Source: Pseudomonas sp. 7P_10.2_Bac1 (GTDB taxonomy: Bacteria; Pseudomonadota; Gammaproteobacteria; Pseudomonadales; Pseudomonadaceae). From it: a stretch of DNA of 64,000 bases. Made by a program: the position numbers and the translations under genes. Location: contig NZ_JANLNV010000063.1 in NCBI RefSeq assembly GCF_025465935.1, forward strand, positions 19,975 to 83,974. The letters are read 5' to 3'. Position 1 is the first letter of the stretch. Every line of letters begins with the position of its first letter. Below the pieces are notes generated by a model that was given only the letters and a program-made list of their open reading frames with translations, did no database searches and was not told the DNA's origin. Positions 1-8,662 of this stretch are shown piece by piece.

Positions 1-1
1 T

Positions 2-157
2 GAGTCTTTGGTGGTGGGTTTGTATGACCTTTCCCAAGGCATGCTAAAAGTCGCGAAAACCTGTCAACGAAGGATCTCTCGCAGGGTTGTCGACCTGATG
101 CCGCCCAGCGTCAAAGCCTTGCTGGTAGCCGGCGGCATGGAGATTAAAAGCGAGTAA
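2..157 (+). CDS. C-terminal fragment of an unidentified protein
   Basis: A frame is open from the window edge to a TAA at 155-157, giving 51 residues that end in MEIKSE. Its start lies outside the window. Residue composition is protein-like (hydrophobic stretch LVVGLYDL, then a basic segment with QRRISRR), but two AGG codons occur close together, which is unusual for this GC-rich genome. I do not recognise the family. It reads in the same direction as the FliL-domain gene 94 bases downstream. It could be the tail of a real gene or a chance frame, so confidence is low. Confidence 0.4.
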   Translation, partial: ESLVVGLYDLSQGMLKVAKTCQRRISRRVVDLMPPSVKALLVAGGMEIKSE

Positions 158-251
158 ACCTACGGCTTTTAGCGTGCTGGCCGATAACGATAGACAGGTC
201 GCTAAGCGGCCCCCGTATGCTTGCACCCCAGACCGTGCACAGGAGTGAATT

Positions 252-656
252 GTGAAAGCGTGGATTGTATTGATGCTGGCGTTGGCCTTGCCGATGACGG
301 CGGTGGCCGAAGAGGCTGAAGAGGGCGCTGGTAAGGTCAGCTATATCACCATGACCCCGCCGTTTGTGGGTAACTACGGGCTGGACGGCAGCCCGAAGCT
401 CAAGGTTTACAAGGCGGATATTTCGCTGCGTGTGTCCAGTGACGAGGCCGCGAAGGCGGTCAAGGCCAATGATCCGTTGATCCGTAATCAGTTGGTGGGT
501 TTGTTTACTCAGCAAACCAGCGACAGCCTGGGCAGTGTCGAAGCCAAAGAGAAAGTGCGCCAGCAAGCGCTGAAGCAGGTACAGCAAGTGATGACGGACG
601 AGACGGGCAAGCCGATGGTGGATGATTTGCTGTTCAACAATTTGATTGTTCAGTAA
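252..656 (+). CDS. FliL-domain periplasmic protein (flagellar basal body-associated FliL-like)
   Basis: 134 residues starting at GTG 252, chosen because AGGAG sits at 241-245 with normal spacing. Residues 1-19 form a hydrophobic signal peptide ending near AVA-EE, followed by an acidic linker and a domain resembling FliL (segment SYITMTPPFVGNYG, then a KVYKADISLRV strand). True FliL keeps an uncleaved transmembrane anchor and lies in a flagellar operon. This protein seems to be exported and stands alone beside the exporter genes, as in other pseudomonads. A direct flagellar role is therefore not shown; it may be a paralogue acting in the periplasm or envelope. Confidence 0.7.
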   Translation: MKAWIVLMLALALPMTAVAEEAEEGAGKVSYITMTPPFVGNYGLDGSPKLKVYKADISLRVSSDEAAKAVKANDPLIRNQLVGLFTQQTSDSLGSVEAKEKVRQQALKQVQQVMTDETGKPMVDDLLFNNLIVQ

Positions 657-666
657 ACGCTAAAAG

Positions 667-1284
667 CCCCTCACCCCAGCCCTCTCCCGGAGGGAGAGGG
701 AGCTTGCCGGGGGCGGTTTTGGATTCTGCGCAGTGCTTTCAGATCGCCAAAATCTTGAGCATCCCCCAATCAGTCCGCTCTCCCTGTGCAGAGGGAGCTT
801 GCCGGAGGCGGTTTTGGATTCTGCGCAGTGCTTTCAGATCGCCAAAAATCTTGAGCATCCCCCAATCAGTCCGCTCTCCCTGTGCAGAGGGAGCTTGCCG
901 GGGGCGGTTTTGGATTCTGCGCAGTGCTTTCAGATCGCCAAAATCTTGAACATCCCCCAATCAGCCCGCTCTCCCTGTGCAGAGGGAGCTTACCGGGGGC
1001 GGTTTTGGATTCTGCGCAGTGCTTTCAGATCGCCAAAATCTTGAACATCCCCCAATCAGTCCGCTCTCCCTGTGTAGAGGGAGCTTACCGGGGCGGTTTC
1101 AGATTCTGCGCAGTGCTTTCAGATCGCCAAAAATCTTGAGCATCCCCCAATCAGTCCGTTCTCCCTGTGTAGAGGGAGCTTACCGGGGCGTTTTCAGATT
1201 CTGCGCAGTGCTTTCAGATCGCCAAAAATCCTAAGCATCCCCCAATCAGTCCCCTCTCCCTCCGGGAGAGGGTTAGGGTGAGGG
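667..1284. repeat. Expanded REP/REPIN-like element with six tandem ~95-bp units
   Basis: The element is bounded by inverted REP-like ends: CCCTCACCCCAGCCCTCTCC near 668 and its approximate reverse complement ending GGGTGAGGG at 1284. Between them a ~95-bp unit occurs six times; the landmark CAGTGCTTTCAG occurs at 731, 826, 922, 1017, 1111 and 1206, so spacing is 94-96 bp. Copies differ by a few substitutions (GGAGGCGG/GGGGGCGG, one extra A in some copies), with the last two copies most diverged. No gene is credible inside; the short frames recur with the repeat period. The element fills the gap between convergent genes. Confidence 0.9.
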
Positions 1285-1290
1285 TCGATG

Positions 1291-2409
1291 TCACGACGCC
1301 AAACTCTTGCGGAACCTGGCCAGTGCGACGGCAAAAAACACCAAACCAATCGCCGTTAGCGCCAGCAGGTCCGGCCACACCACATCTACTCCCGCACCCC
1401 GAAACAAAATGGCCGCGCTCAAACTTACGAAGTGTGTGGATGGCGAGCACTGCATCACCCATTGCAGCCATTCAGGCATGCTGTCCAGCGGCGTGCTGCC
1501 GCCCGATAGCAAGAGCATGGGGATGATCACCGGGATGGCCAGCAGACCAAATTGCGGTGTAGATCGGGCCAACGTGGCGAGGAAGATCCCCAGCGCGGTA
1601 CTGGCAAACAGGTACAGCGCGGTTACCATCAAAAATAACGCCAACGAGCCCGCCAGCGGCACGCCCAGCGCCCATTTGACGATGATTTCCAGTGACAGCC
1701 AGGTGCACACCACCACGACCAACATGTTGCTCCAGATCTTGGCGAGCATGATTTCCAGTGCCGTGAGCGGCAGCACCAGCAAGTGATCGAGGGTGCCGTG
1801 TTCACGCTCACGCAGCAACGCGGTGCCCGTTAACACGATGGCCAAAATGGTGATGTTGTTGACGATTTGAATCACCGCCAAAAACCAGCCGCCCTCCAGG
1901 TTCGGGTTGAACAGCGGACGGCTGTTGACCAGCGCCGGGGCTTTCGCGCCGGCATTGCCTTGCCCGGCGTAATCAAGCAACTCGCGCTGGAAAATCTGCC
2001 CGATATACCCCGCCCCCATAAACGCCTGGCTCATGGCCGTGGCATCCACGTTGAGCTGCACGGCAGGTTCGCGTCCTGCCAGCAAATCGGCCTGGAAGTT
2101 GGCGGGCACGTTGATCACAAATGTGTATTCGCCTTTGTCCAGCGCCTCGTCCAGTTGGTCATAGGGCAAGGCTTGCGGGGTTTTGAATTCCGGCGGCAGC
2201 AGCGACTCACTGAGCTTGCGTGACAAGGCGCTGTGGTCTTCGTCGATGATCGCGACACTGGCGTTGTGCACGCCAATGATGGAGCCCGCCGCCGGCATGT
2301 AAATCGCCACGGTAAAGGCATACAGCAAGAACAACAGCAGCACGCTGTCGTGACGCAGGCTGGTCAGCTCCTTGAGGCCCAAACGCAGGATGTGCGAGAG
2401 CTTATGCAT
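1291..2409 (-). CDS. ABC-2 type export permease (YhhJ-like)
   Basis: 372-residue membrane protein, the last gene of a three-gene exporter operon. Start at 2409 is chosen because its ATG shares one base with the stop of the preceding gene (TGATG); longer frames begin inside that gene. One transmembrane helix lies near residues 23-42 (LLLFLLYAFTVAIYM), followed by a large extracytoplasmic domain and about five helices in the C-terminal half. The LLREREHGTLDHLLVLPLTA segment before the second helix is typical of ABC-2 permeases. It should pair with the permease half of the upstream fusion protein to make a transporter fed by the HlyD subunit. Substrate unknown. Its 3' end abuts the expanded repeat. 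Confidence 0.85.
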   Translation of the reverse strand: MHKLSHILRLGLKELTSLRHDSVLLLFLLYAFTVAIYMPAAGSIIGVHNASVAIIDEDHSALSRKLSESLLPPEFKTPQALPYDQLDEALDKGEYTFVINVPANFQADLLAGREPAVQLNVDATAMSQAFMGAGYIGQIFQRELLDYAGQGNAGAKAPALVNSRPLFNPNLEGGWFLAVIQIVNNITILAIVLTGTALLREREHGTLDHLLVLPLTALEIMLAKIWSNMLVVVVCTWLSLEIIVKWALGVPLAGSLALFLMVTALYLFASTALGIFLATLARSTPQFGLLAIPVIIPMLLLSGGSTPLDSMPEWLQWVMQCSPSTHFVSLSAAILFRGAGVDVVWPDLLALTAIGLVFFAVALARFRKSLAS

Positions 2410-5138
2410 CAGACCTCCTGCTTCTTGAGCATGATCAGGCTCAGGCCGGTGAAGGCGACAAAGAACCCGAACAGCGCCAGGCATTGTGGCCACAGCTGGC
2501 GCAGGTCCAGCGCTTTGGTGAAGGTGCCCACGGCAATGTCGAGGAAATGCCCGGCCGGGAACAACATGCCCATCAATGCCGCTGAGCCCTCAAGCGAGGA
2601 ACGCGGCACGATCAGCCCCGAGAACTGAATCGTCGGCAAGCTGGTGATGATCATAGTGCCCAGAATGGCGGCAATCTGGGTGCGGGTGAACGCCGAGATC
2701 AACAGCCCCATGCTGGTGGTCGACAGCACATACAACACTCCGCCCAATGCCAAAGTGAGCCCACTGCCTTTAAACGGCACGCCAAACAGCCAGCGATTCA
2801 TGGCCACCAGCAACGCCAGGTTGACCAGGCTGACGGCCAGATACGGCGCCTGTTTACCCAGCAAAAATTCAAGACGGGTCAGGGGTGTGGCGTAAAAGTT
2901 GGTGATGGAACCCAGCTCCTTTTCTCGCACGATCCCCAAGGCAGTGAGCATGGCCGGGATAAACGCGAGGATCAGCGCCATTACGCCGGGGCCAATGGCA
3001 TTCACGCTGATGACGTCCTGGTTGTAGCGAAAGCGCACTTCCAGTTTGGCCGCCGACTGTTTGTTTTGCGCCAGGCTGCTCAGCGCACTCAACTGTTCAA
3101 GGTTGCCTTGATGCACCGCCTGAACGTAGCTACGGCTGGTTTCTGCTCGAAACGGCATGCCGCCATCAATCCAGGCAGCGACGGTGGGCTGGCGCCCGGC
3201 ATACAGGTCGCGGCCAAAGCCTGGTGGTATCTCCAGGGCGATCTTGATCTCGGAGCGTTGCAGGCGTTTATGTAACTCTTCGGCGCTGGAGATCGGTTTG
3301 TGCTCTTCGAAATAACGCGAACTGCGGAACGCCTCCAGGTAGGCCCGACTTTGTGGGGTCTGGTCCTGGTCGTAGACGGCGAACGCAAGGTTTTCAACGT
3401 CCAGCGAAATGCCGTAGCCAAAAATTACCATCATGAACACGGCACCCAGCAGCGCGAAGGCCATGCGCACCTTGTCGCGCAAAAGCTCTTTGGATTCCCG
3501 GCTGGCCACGGCAATCAGCCGCGTCAGGCTAAAGCCACTTTTGCTGGGCGGCGGGGCGCTGGCTGCGGGCGTGGCGACGGTTTCGCTGTCGGAGGATGGA
3601 TTGGCGCCCGGATCGTTTTGTGCCTGCTCAAGGCAGGTGACGAAGGCGGCTTCAAGGGTTTCGCCATTGAACTGTTTTTGCAACGCGTCTGGTGTGTCGC
3701 AGGCCAGTACTTTGCCCGCGTGCATCAGCGAGATGCGGTCGCAGCGCTGCGCTTCGTTCATGAAGTGGGTCGACAAAAAGATCGTCACCCCTTGGTCGCG
3801 CGACAGCTCGATCAACAGCCGCCAGAAGTCATCGCGAGCGGCGGGGTCAACACCCGACGTCGGTTCGTCGAGGATCAACACTTCGGGGCGGTGCAGCACT
3901 GCGACCGCCAATGACAAACGCTGCCGCAACCCCAGCGGCAGTTCGCCGGACTGTTGGTCGGCGACGTCGCCCAGGTCGAACCGCTCGATCAGCTCTTCGA
4001 TGCGGGTCTGGCTTTCGTCCTTGGGCAGATCGAATAATTGCGCGTGCAGCACCAGGTTCTGGCGCACGCTCAACTCGCCGTACAGCGAAAAGCTTTGCGA
4101 CATAAAGCCGACGCGCTTGCGGGTGGCCAGGTCCTTGGCGTTCACCGGGTTGCCCAGCAGTTTGGCGCTGCCTTCGGTGGCTGGCATCAAGCCGGTCAGC
4201 ACCTTCATGGTGGTGGTTTTGCCACAGCCGTTGGAGCCCAGAAAACCGAAAATCTCGCCGCGGCCAATCGCAAAGCTGACCTTGTTCACGGCGGTGAAAT
4301 CACCAAACTTCAGCGTCAGGTCGTGGGCTTCAATGGCGATGTCGGAGTTGTCGCCGGTCCGCGGCGGGATCACCAATGGCTCATTGCTGTGACCACTGTC
4401 CCCTTGGTAATGGGTGAAAGCTTCATCCAGTTTGCCGTTGGGTGAGGCGGCAGCCAGCTCCGTACTCAGGCCGGCCGCAATCAGTTTGCCGCGGTCGAGC
4501 ATCAGGCAATGTTCAAACTGTTCGGCCTCTTCCATGTAGGCCGTTGCCACCAACAGCGTCAGTTGCGGGCGCTGGCTACGTACGTCTTCGACCAGTTCCC
4601 AGAAACGTCGCCGTGACAACGGGTCAACGCCGGTGGTGGGTTCGTCGAGAATCAGCAAGTCCGGTTCATGGATCAGTGCACAGCACAGACCGAGTTTTTG
4701 CTTCATGCCGCCCGAGAGCTTGCCCGCCGGGCGATCCGCGAAGCGCTCCAGATCGGTGGCCTTGAGCAACTGTTCCATGCGCTCTTCACATTCTTTTTTC
4801 GACAGGCCAAACAGCGTGCCGAAAAACCGAATGTTTTCGCTGATAGACAATTCGGGGTAGAGGTTGCCGCCCAAGCCCTGAGGCATAAAGGCAATCAGCG
4901 GGTAGAGCGTGTTGCGGTGATGGCGGTCATCGATGGGGCCGCCCAGGACATCAAGAGTGCCTTCCTGCAGTTTCTTGACCCCGGCAATCAGCCCGAGCAG
5001 GCTCGATTTGCCCGCGCCGTCGGGGCCGATCAGGCCGCAGCGGGTGCCTTTGGGCAAGCTGAACGCAACGTCGATCAGCGCCTGTTGTTTGCCGTACCGG
5101 TGGCTGATGCCACTGGCGTTTATCGCCAGATCGCTCAT
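2409..5138 (-). CDS. rbbA: RbbA/YhiH-like double-ATPase ABC transporter fused to permease
   Basis: 909 residues: two nucleotide-binding domains followed by an ABC-2 permease, the layout of RbbA/YhiH (ribosome-associated ATPase and putative transporter). NBD1 has Walker A GPDGAGKS at 38-45, signature LSGGMKQKLG and Walker B LLILDEPTTGVDP. NBD2 starts near 270 with Walker A GSNGCGKTT and Walker B LILDEPTSGVDP, but its signature reads LPLGLRQRLS rather than LSGGQ. Helices fill residues ~545-909. It overlaps the HlyD gene by 4 bases and the downstream permease by one, so translation is coupled. Export is inferred from the operon; a ribosome-linked role is known only for E. coli RbbA. Confidence 0.85.
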   Translation of the reverse strand: MSDLAINASGISHRYGKQQALIDVAFSLPKGTRCGLIGPDGAGKSSLLGLIAGVKKLQEGTLDVLGGPIDDRHHRNTLYPLIAFMPQGLGGNLYPELSISENIRFFGTLFGLSKKECEERMEQLLKATDLERFADRPAGKLSGGMKQKLGLCCALIHEPDLLILDEPTTGVDPLSRRRFWELVEDVRSQRPQLTLLVATAYMEEAEQFEHCLMLDRGKLIAAGLSTELAAASPNGKLDEAFTHYQGDSGHSNEPLVIPPRTGDNSDIAIEAHDLTLKFGDFTAVNKVSFAIGRGEIFGFLGSNGCGKTTTMKVLTGLMPATEGSAKLLGNPVNAKDLATRKRVGFMSQSFSLYGELSVRQNLVLHAQLFDLPKDESQTRIEELIERFDLGDVADQQSGELPLGLRQRLSLAVAVLHRPEVLILDEPTSGVDPAARDDFWRLLIELSRDQGVTIFLSTHFMNEAQRCDRISLMHAGKVLACDTPDALQKQFNGETLEAAFVTCLEQAQNDPGANPSSDSETVATPAASAPPPSKSGFSLTRLIAVASRESKELLRDKVRMAFALLGAVFMMVIFGYGISLDVENLAFAVYDQDQTPQSRAYLEAFRSSRYFEEHKPISSAEELHKRLQRSEIKIALEIPPGFGRDLYAGRQPTVAAWIDGGMPFRAETSRSYVQAVHQGNLEQLSALSSLAQNKQSAAKLEVRFRYNQDVISVNAIGPGVMALILAFIPAMLTALGIVREKELGSITNFYATPLTRLEFLLGKQAPYLAVSLVNLALLVAMNRWLFGVPFKGSGLTLALGGVLYVLSTTSMGLLISAFTRTQIAAILGTMIITSLPTIQFSGLIVPRSSLEGSAALMGMLFPAGHFLDIAVGTFTKALDLRQLWPQCLALFGFFVAFTGLSLIMLKKQEV

Positions 5139-6100
5139 TGCAGATTAGCCGGCCAGTCCACATCGGCGGTTCGCACATACCCCGCGCCCGGCATGCCCGG
5201 TTTTGCCTGTGGCACGGCTTCAGGGTCGGTCAGGCGCAGCTTGACGCGGAACACCAGTTTTTGGCGTTCGTCGCGGGTTTCGACTTCTTTGGGGGTGAAC
5301 TGTGATTTGGCCGCGACAAACGAGATTTTCGCCGGCAACGCCTGGTCGGGCAGGGCGTCGAGGACGATACGCGCTTCGGCACCCACGGTCAGTTTGCCGA
5401 CCACCGCAGCGGGCAAGTACAGGTTCATGTACTGGTCGCTCGGGTCGATCATCATAAACACTCGACCACCCGAACCCAGCACTTCACCGGGCTCGGCCAG
5501 GCGCAACTGGATCACGCCGTCGATAGGCGCACGCAGGCTGCTGTCTTCGATTTCGCTGGTGAGTTGCGCGACCTGGGCTTCGCTGGAGGCGATGGCCGCT
5601 TTAGCCGCTGCGACTTGGGCCTGGGCGGCGCTGACGGCGGCGTTGCTGGTGTCGAATTGCGCCTGTTGCTGATCGACTTGCTGGCCGCTGGCAAAGCCGC
5701 GTTGCGACAGTTGGCGGGTGCGCTTGAGTTCCTGGCTGGCGAGCAGTTTTTCACTCTGGCGCAATTGCACGTTGGCTTCGTTGGCGGCCATTGCCTGGCG
5801 GGCCCGCTGCACTTCGGCCTGGGCCTGGACGCGGCTGGCCTCGAGTGTGCGGGTGTCCATGCGGGCCAGCAATTGACCCTTGGTTACGCGATCACCTTCA
5901 TCGACCAGCACTTCGGCCAGGCGGCCGGGGATCTTGGCGGCGATTTGGACTTCTGTGGATTCTAGTCGGCCATTGCCCATGCTAATGCCTTCGGGGAGTC
6001 GGTCATGCTGGGATTTCCAGTAACCAAACCCGCCTGCTGCGACCAGCAGAATTGCCAAAGGGATAACGAAATAGTGGGAAATACGGTGATTCTTCGACAT
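5135..6100 (-). CDS. HlyD-family membrane fusion protein (YhiI-like)
   Basis: 321 residues, first gene of the exporter operon. A single N-terminal membrane helix (residues ~10-27, FVIPLAILLVAAGGFGYW) is followed by a biotinyl/lipoyl-like half (VEIAAKIPGRLAEVLVDEGD-type strand pattern), an Ala/Gln-rich coiled coil at ~85-165, the second lipoyl half (DSSLRAPIDGVIQLR) and a beta-barrel region. This is the periplasmic adaptor that links an inner-membrane ABC exporter to an outer-membrane channel. The ATG at 6100 is the only sensible start. Its stop overlaps the next gene as ATGA. No outer-membrane partner is encoded nearby, so a shared TolC-type channel is likely. Confidence 0.88.
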   Translation of the reverse strand: MSKNHRISHYFVIPLAILLVAAGGFGYWKSQHDRLPEGISMGNGRLESTEVQIAAKIPGRLAEVLVDEGDRVTKGQLLARMDTRTLEASRVQAQAEVQRARQAMAANEANVQLRQSEKLLASQELKRTRQLSQRGFASGQQVDQQQAQFDTSNAAVSAAQAQVAAAKAAIASSEAQVAQLTSEIEDSSLRAPIDGVIQLRLAEPGEVLGSGGRVFMMIDPSDQYMNLYLPAAVVGKLTVGAEARIVLDALPDQALPAKISFVAAKSQFTPKEVETRDERQKLVFRVKLRLTDPEAVPQAKPGMPGAGYVRTADVDWPANLQ

Positions 6101-6236
6101 GCCGACATCCTGGTCACAGAGCGCTCTAGTTTGACTGTTTCAAGGCGTAAGGCTCTTGATGCCAGTCAAAGGAAGATGTGAGCGTAGTCGGCATTTGAGC
6201 TTCAAGCTGAAAGTTTTGAGCTCCAAGCCATAACTT

Positions 6237-6710
6237 TCAAGCTTGCCGCTCACTTCTTGCCGCTTGAAGCTCTGCGATAACAGCCCATTGCTCGGCCGTC
6301 ACGGGCATCACCGACAAGCGACTGCCTTTTTGCACCAATGGCATTTCAGCTAAAGCGCTTTGCTGTTTCAGGTAGTCGAGCTTGATGACCTTGGGGAAGG
6401 TTTGCACGTGGGCGACTTGCAGTGCGCTCCATGGGTTTTTCTCGGGGCTGGCCTTGGCGTCGAAATAATGGCTTTGAGGATCGAGTGCGGTCGGGTCCGG
6501 GTAGGCTGCTTGTGCGATGCGGCCAATGCCGGCAATGCCCGGTTCCGGGCAGCTTGAGTGATAGAAGAAAAACTCGTCGCCCACGGCCATGGCACGCATG
6601 AAATTGCGCGCCTGATAGTTGCGCACGCCGTCCCAGCGCGCTTCGCCGATGTGCTGCAAGTCCTTGATTGAAAACTCGTCAGGCTCGGACTTCATCAACC
6701 AATAGGCCAT
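6237..6710 (-). CDS. EVE-domain protein
   Basis: 157 residues spanning a complete EVE domain (start MAYWLMKSEPDEFSIKDL, then WDGVRNYQARNFMRAM and FFYHSSCPEPGIAGIGRI). EVE domains have a PUA-like fold and bind modified bases in DNA or RNA; homologues include human thymocyte nuclear protein 1. Bacterial stand-alone members are widespread but of uncertain function, and some occur in restriction systems. Here the protein sits in a conserved housekeeping block beside fau and 6S RNA, so RNA metabolism is the more natural guess. The gap to the exporter (6101-6236) holds imperfect AGCTTGAAGCT-type inverted motifs. Confidence 0.88.
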   Translation of the reverse strand: MAYWLMKSEPDEFSIKDLQHIGEARWDGVRNYQARNFMRAMAVGDEFFFYHSSCPEPGIAGIGRIAQAAYPDPTALDPQSHYFDAKASPEKNPWSALQVAHVQTFPKVIKLDYLKQQSALAEMPLVQKGSRLSVMPVTAEQWAVIAELQAARSERQA

Positions 6711-6906
6711 TTTTTCGACTCCTGAAACATGGCGTAGTTATTTTGCCGGGCAACAAGCGGATAAACCGACAATCGGTTGACACCAGCGTTTGCGTGTCCG
6801 TTCGTGTTGCCTCAGAATGCCGCCATTTTAAGCTTGACGTTGCTGCACGGCCTATAACAAAAACCGTTGCTGACATCGTGTTGATTTGCCTGAAGGGGGG
6901 CAATCG

Positions 6907-7056
6907 ATGAAACGCAAACCGGATTTACTGTGGGTGCTGGTTATTTTGTTCGGTCTGGGCGTGGTGACAACCGGTTATGCGCAAAGCCTCTGGTCTACTT
7001 CAAACGATGCGCCGATAGAACTGGCACAACAGCAAGTACAACCTTTCAAACGCTAA
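6907..7056 (+). CDS. Small single-pass membrane protein
   Basis: 49 residues starting MKRKPDLLWVLVILFGLG and ending in PFKR. The layout is a basic N-terminus, one hydrophobic helix at about residues 7-24, then a polar tail rich in Gln. A strong purine tract (AAGGGGGGC, 6892-6902) lies just before the ATG, and third-position GC bias fits coding. It faces away from the EVE gene and converges on fau. I recall a similar short protein at this place in other pseudomonads but know no function. It is either membrane-anchored or, if the Ala-Gln site is cleaved, exported. Confidence 0.65.
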   Translation: MKRKPDLLWVLVILFGLGVVTTGYAQSLWSTSNDAPIELAQQQVQPFKR

Positions 7057-7100
7057 CCACTCATGAACGAAGGCATCGCCGTAGCGTGATGCCTTGCGGG

Positions 7101-7706
7101 TCAATGCGCGACGTACCACTGGCTGTCCGAGACCGTGCCTTGTAACGGCACATCCCAACTGGCTTGCGCCAGACTCTCGACTTTTTGACATTCATGGGCC
7201 AGGCCCAGCAACGTCGGTTTGCGCCAGCTTTGGCGACGCGCCAGGTACGCGAGGCTGCGGTCATAAAAGCCGCCGCCCATGCCCAATCGTCCGCCCTTTG
7301 CATCAAATCCCACCAGCGGCAACAGCACCAGGTCCAAAGCCCAGACTTTGCGTTGGCGCGCGCGATTGATGCGCGGCTCCAGGATACGGAAACGGTTGGG
7401 GATCAGTTTTTCCCCCGGCGCATAACGCTGGAACACCATCTTGGTTCGGGGCCAGGCACTGAGCACCGGCAGGTAGGTGATCTTGCCCCGGCGCTGCGCT
7501 TCACGCAGCAAGAGGCGCGGGTCAATTTCACCGTCAGTGGGCAGATACAACGAAATATGTTTGGCGCGGCGAAACAGCGGATGTTGCGCTAGCTGCCGAT
7601 ACAGGCCGCGGGCTGCCTGACGTTGTTGGCAAGGTGACAATTCGCGGCGGGCTTTACGCAGCAGGCGGCGAAGTTGCGGGCGGGAGGGCGTCGCAGGTTC
7701 GGTCAT
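7101..7706 (-). CDS. fau: 5-formyltetrahydrofolate cyclo-ligase
   Basis: 201 residues. The enzyme uses ATP to convert 5-formyl-THF to 5,10-methenyl-THF, salvaging a folate form that inhibits one-carbon enzymes. The family signature is clear: GMGGGFYDRSLA near the C-terminal third binds substrate and phosphate, and the basic N-terminal helix RRLLRKARRELS is typical. The start at 7706 (MTEPATPSRPQL) is preferred over the longer frame, whose upstream part overlaps the 6S RNA terminator. The gene lies directly downstream of ssrS on the same strand; a 6S RNA-fau transcript is the usual arrangement in gamma-proteobacteria. Confidence 0.92.
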   Translation of the reverse strand: MTEPATPSRPQLRRLLRKARRELSPCQQRQAARGLYRQLAQHPLFRRAKHISLYLPTDGEIDPRLLLREAQRRGKITYLPVLSAWPRTKMVFQRYAPGEKLIPNRFRILEPRINRARQRKVWALDLVLLPLVGFDAKGGRLGMGGGFYDRSLAYLARRQSWRKPTLLGLAHECQKVESLAQASWDVPLQGTVSDSQWYVAH

Positions 7707-7759
7707 GATGGCGTGCTGTTCAGGATCGAGCGCCCCGGACGGTGGGCTCGTGGTCAGCC

Positions 7760-7782
7760 AATGCCAGCCCTGAGCTGGCATT
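7760..7782 (-). terminator. Hairpin downstream of 6S RNA
   Basis: AATGCCAGC-CCTGA-GCTGGCATT forms a nine-pair stem with a five-base loop. It sits between the 3' end of the 6S RNA and fau. No strong U tract follows on the minus strand, so it may be a processing or partial termination element that lets some transcription continue into fau. Confidence 0.55.
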
Positions 7783-7796
7783 GTGCTGTGAAATCA

Positions 7797-7975
7797 GGCT
7801 CCCCGACGTACCGCTGTCGGCTTGGCCCTTGAACCCGAAAGTTCAAGGTGGAAGTTGCAGTAGACCTTAAGGCTTTCCGTCTAGCGGACATGCACACCGG
7901 CCCAACGTGCAAGCTCCAGGGTATTGCGAATCGGCTCAGGGACATCGCTAACTGGCGAATACTCCAGGGAGTGGC
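7797..7975 (-). ncRNA. ssrS: 6S RNA
   Basis: On the minus strand the segment carries the conserved 6S landmarks in order: TCCCTGAGCCGAT in the 5' arm, a GTGCATGTCCG stretch, AAGCCTTAAGGTCTACTGC, and the 3' hairpin CTTGAACTTTCGGGTTCAAG, ending at GTCGGGGAGCC. The 5' and 3' ends pair to give the closing stem around a large open bubble that mimics an open promoter and binds sigma70 RNA polymerase in stationary phase. Position between zapA and fau matches ssrS in other gamma-proteobacteria. Ends are estimated by comparison with E. coli 6S and may be off by several bases. Confidence 0.9.
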
Positions 7976-8004
7976 GAGAGTATACCCCAAAGAAACGTTT
8001 TGAA

Positions 8005-8322
8005 TCAGCTCTGACGTTCGTTCGGATCAGTGGCCAGCACCAGATCTACACGGTCGAGCAGGTCGCGCACCTGTTCACGCGTCGCGCTGCTGGTTTGAAC
8101 TTCAGGCGCTTCCTGCTTGTGCAGCAGGTCGTGGGTGATGTTCAGCGCGGCCATCACGGCGATACGGTCGGCGCCAATGACTTTGCCGCTGCTGCGGATC
8201 TCGCGCATCTTGCCGTCCAGGTAGCGTGCAGCGCTCACTAGATTGGCGCGCTCTTCCTGGGGGCACATGATCGAATATTCTTTATCGAGGATGTGGACGG
8301 TGACGCTACTGCTTGTACTCAT
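8005..8322 (-). CDS. zapA: Cell division protein ZapA
   Basis: 105 residues, the usual ZapA length. ZapA binds FtsZ and bundles its protofilaments at the Z ring. The N-terminal strand region (VTVHILDKEYSIMCPQEE) and the central segment AARYLDGKMREIR, followed by DRIAVMAALNITHDLL, are characteristic; the C-terminal helix is predicted to form the tetramerising coiled coil. Its start overlaps the end of the upstream short coiled-coil gene by 4 bases (ATGA), so the two are translationally coupled, and 6S RNA follows on the same strand. Confidence 0.95.
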   Translation of the reverse strand: MSTSSSVTVHILDKEYSIMCPQEERANLVSAARYLDGKMREIRSSGKVIGADRIAVMAALNITHDLLHKQEAPEVQTSSATREQVRDLLDRVDLVLATDPNERQS

Positions 8323-8528
8323 GAGTCTTGCTCCAGGGCTTTGAGACGCGAAATCATCGATTCCACCTTGGTCCGGGCGATTTCGTTTTTTTCAATGAGG
8401 TGCGCGCGTTCTTCGCGCCATGTCTTTTCCTGAGCTACTAGGAGTCCGTTTTGGCGTTTAAGTTGCTCGACTCGTGTAATCAGCAACTCGAGTCTAGCCA
8501 TCAGTGCATGCAGGTCGCTGTCTTCCAT
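8319..8528 (-). CDS. Short coiled-coil protein of the TIGR02449 type
   Basis: 69 residues, almost wholly one predicted alpha-helix with heptad spacing (LMARLELLITRVEQLKRQN, then EERAHLIEKNEIARTKVESMI). The TIGR02449 family is regularly found just upstream of zapA, as here with a 4-base overlap. It resembles the small helical division protein ZapB in size and composition, so a role with ZapA at the division ring is plausible, but that is inference. No enzyme motifs. Confidence 0.8.
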   Translation of the reverse strand: MEDSDLHALMARLELLITRVEQLKRQNGLLVAQEKTWREERAHLIEKNEIARTKVESMISRLKALEQDS

Positions 8529-8662
8529 TGTGTCCTACTGTGTATTTTCTGATGGGGGGTGACTGCCAAGCCAGTTGACGCCTCGATGGTCTAGCCCGTC
8601 TGCCGATGCTAGGATACAAGGCCTCCATTCTAGACATAGCGCCGCTTGGCGCCTAGCTGACC

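Noticed and set aside
704..1234. Several short frames (about 70-100 codons) on both strands
   Set aside because: They recur with the ~95-bp tandem repeat and carry the same residues each time; they are products of the repeat and not genes.
667..1284. Tandem repeats considered as a CRISPR array
   Set aside because: Units are contiguous and ~95 bp with no unique spacers; no cas genes nearby.
6116..6236. Small gene between the HlyD and EVE genes
   Set aside because: Only imperfect AGCTTGAAGCT-type inverted motifs are seen, with no frame and ribosome site.
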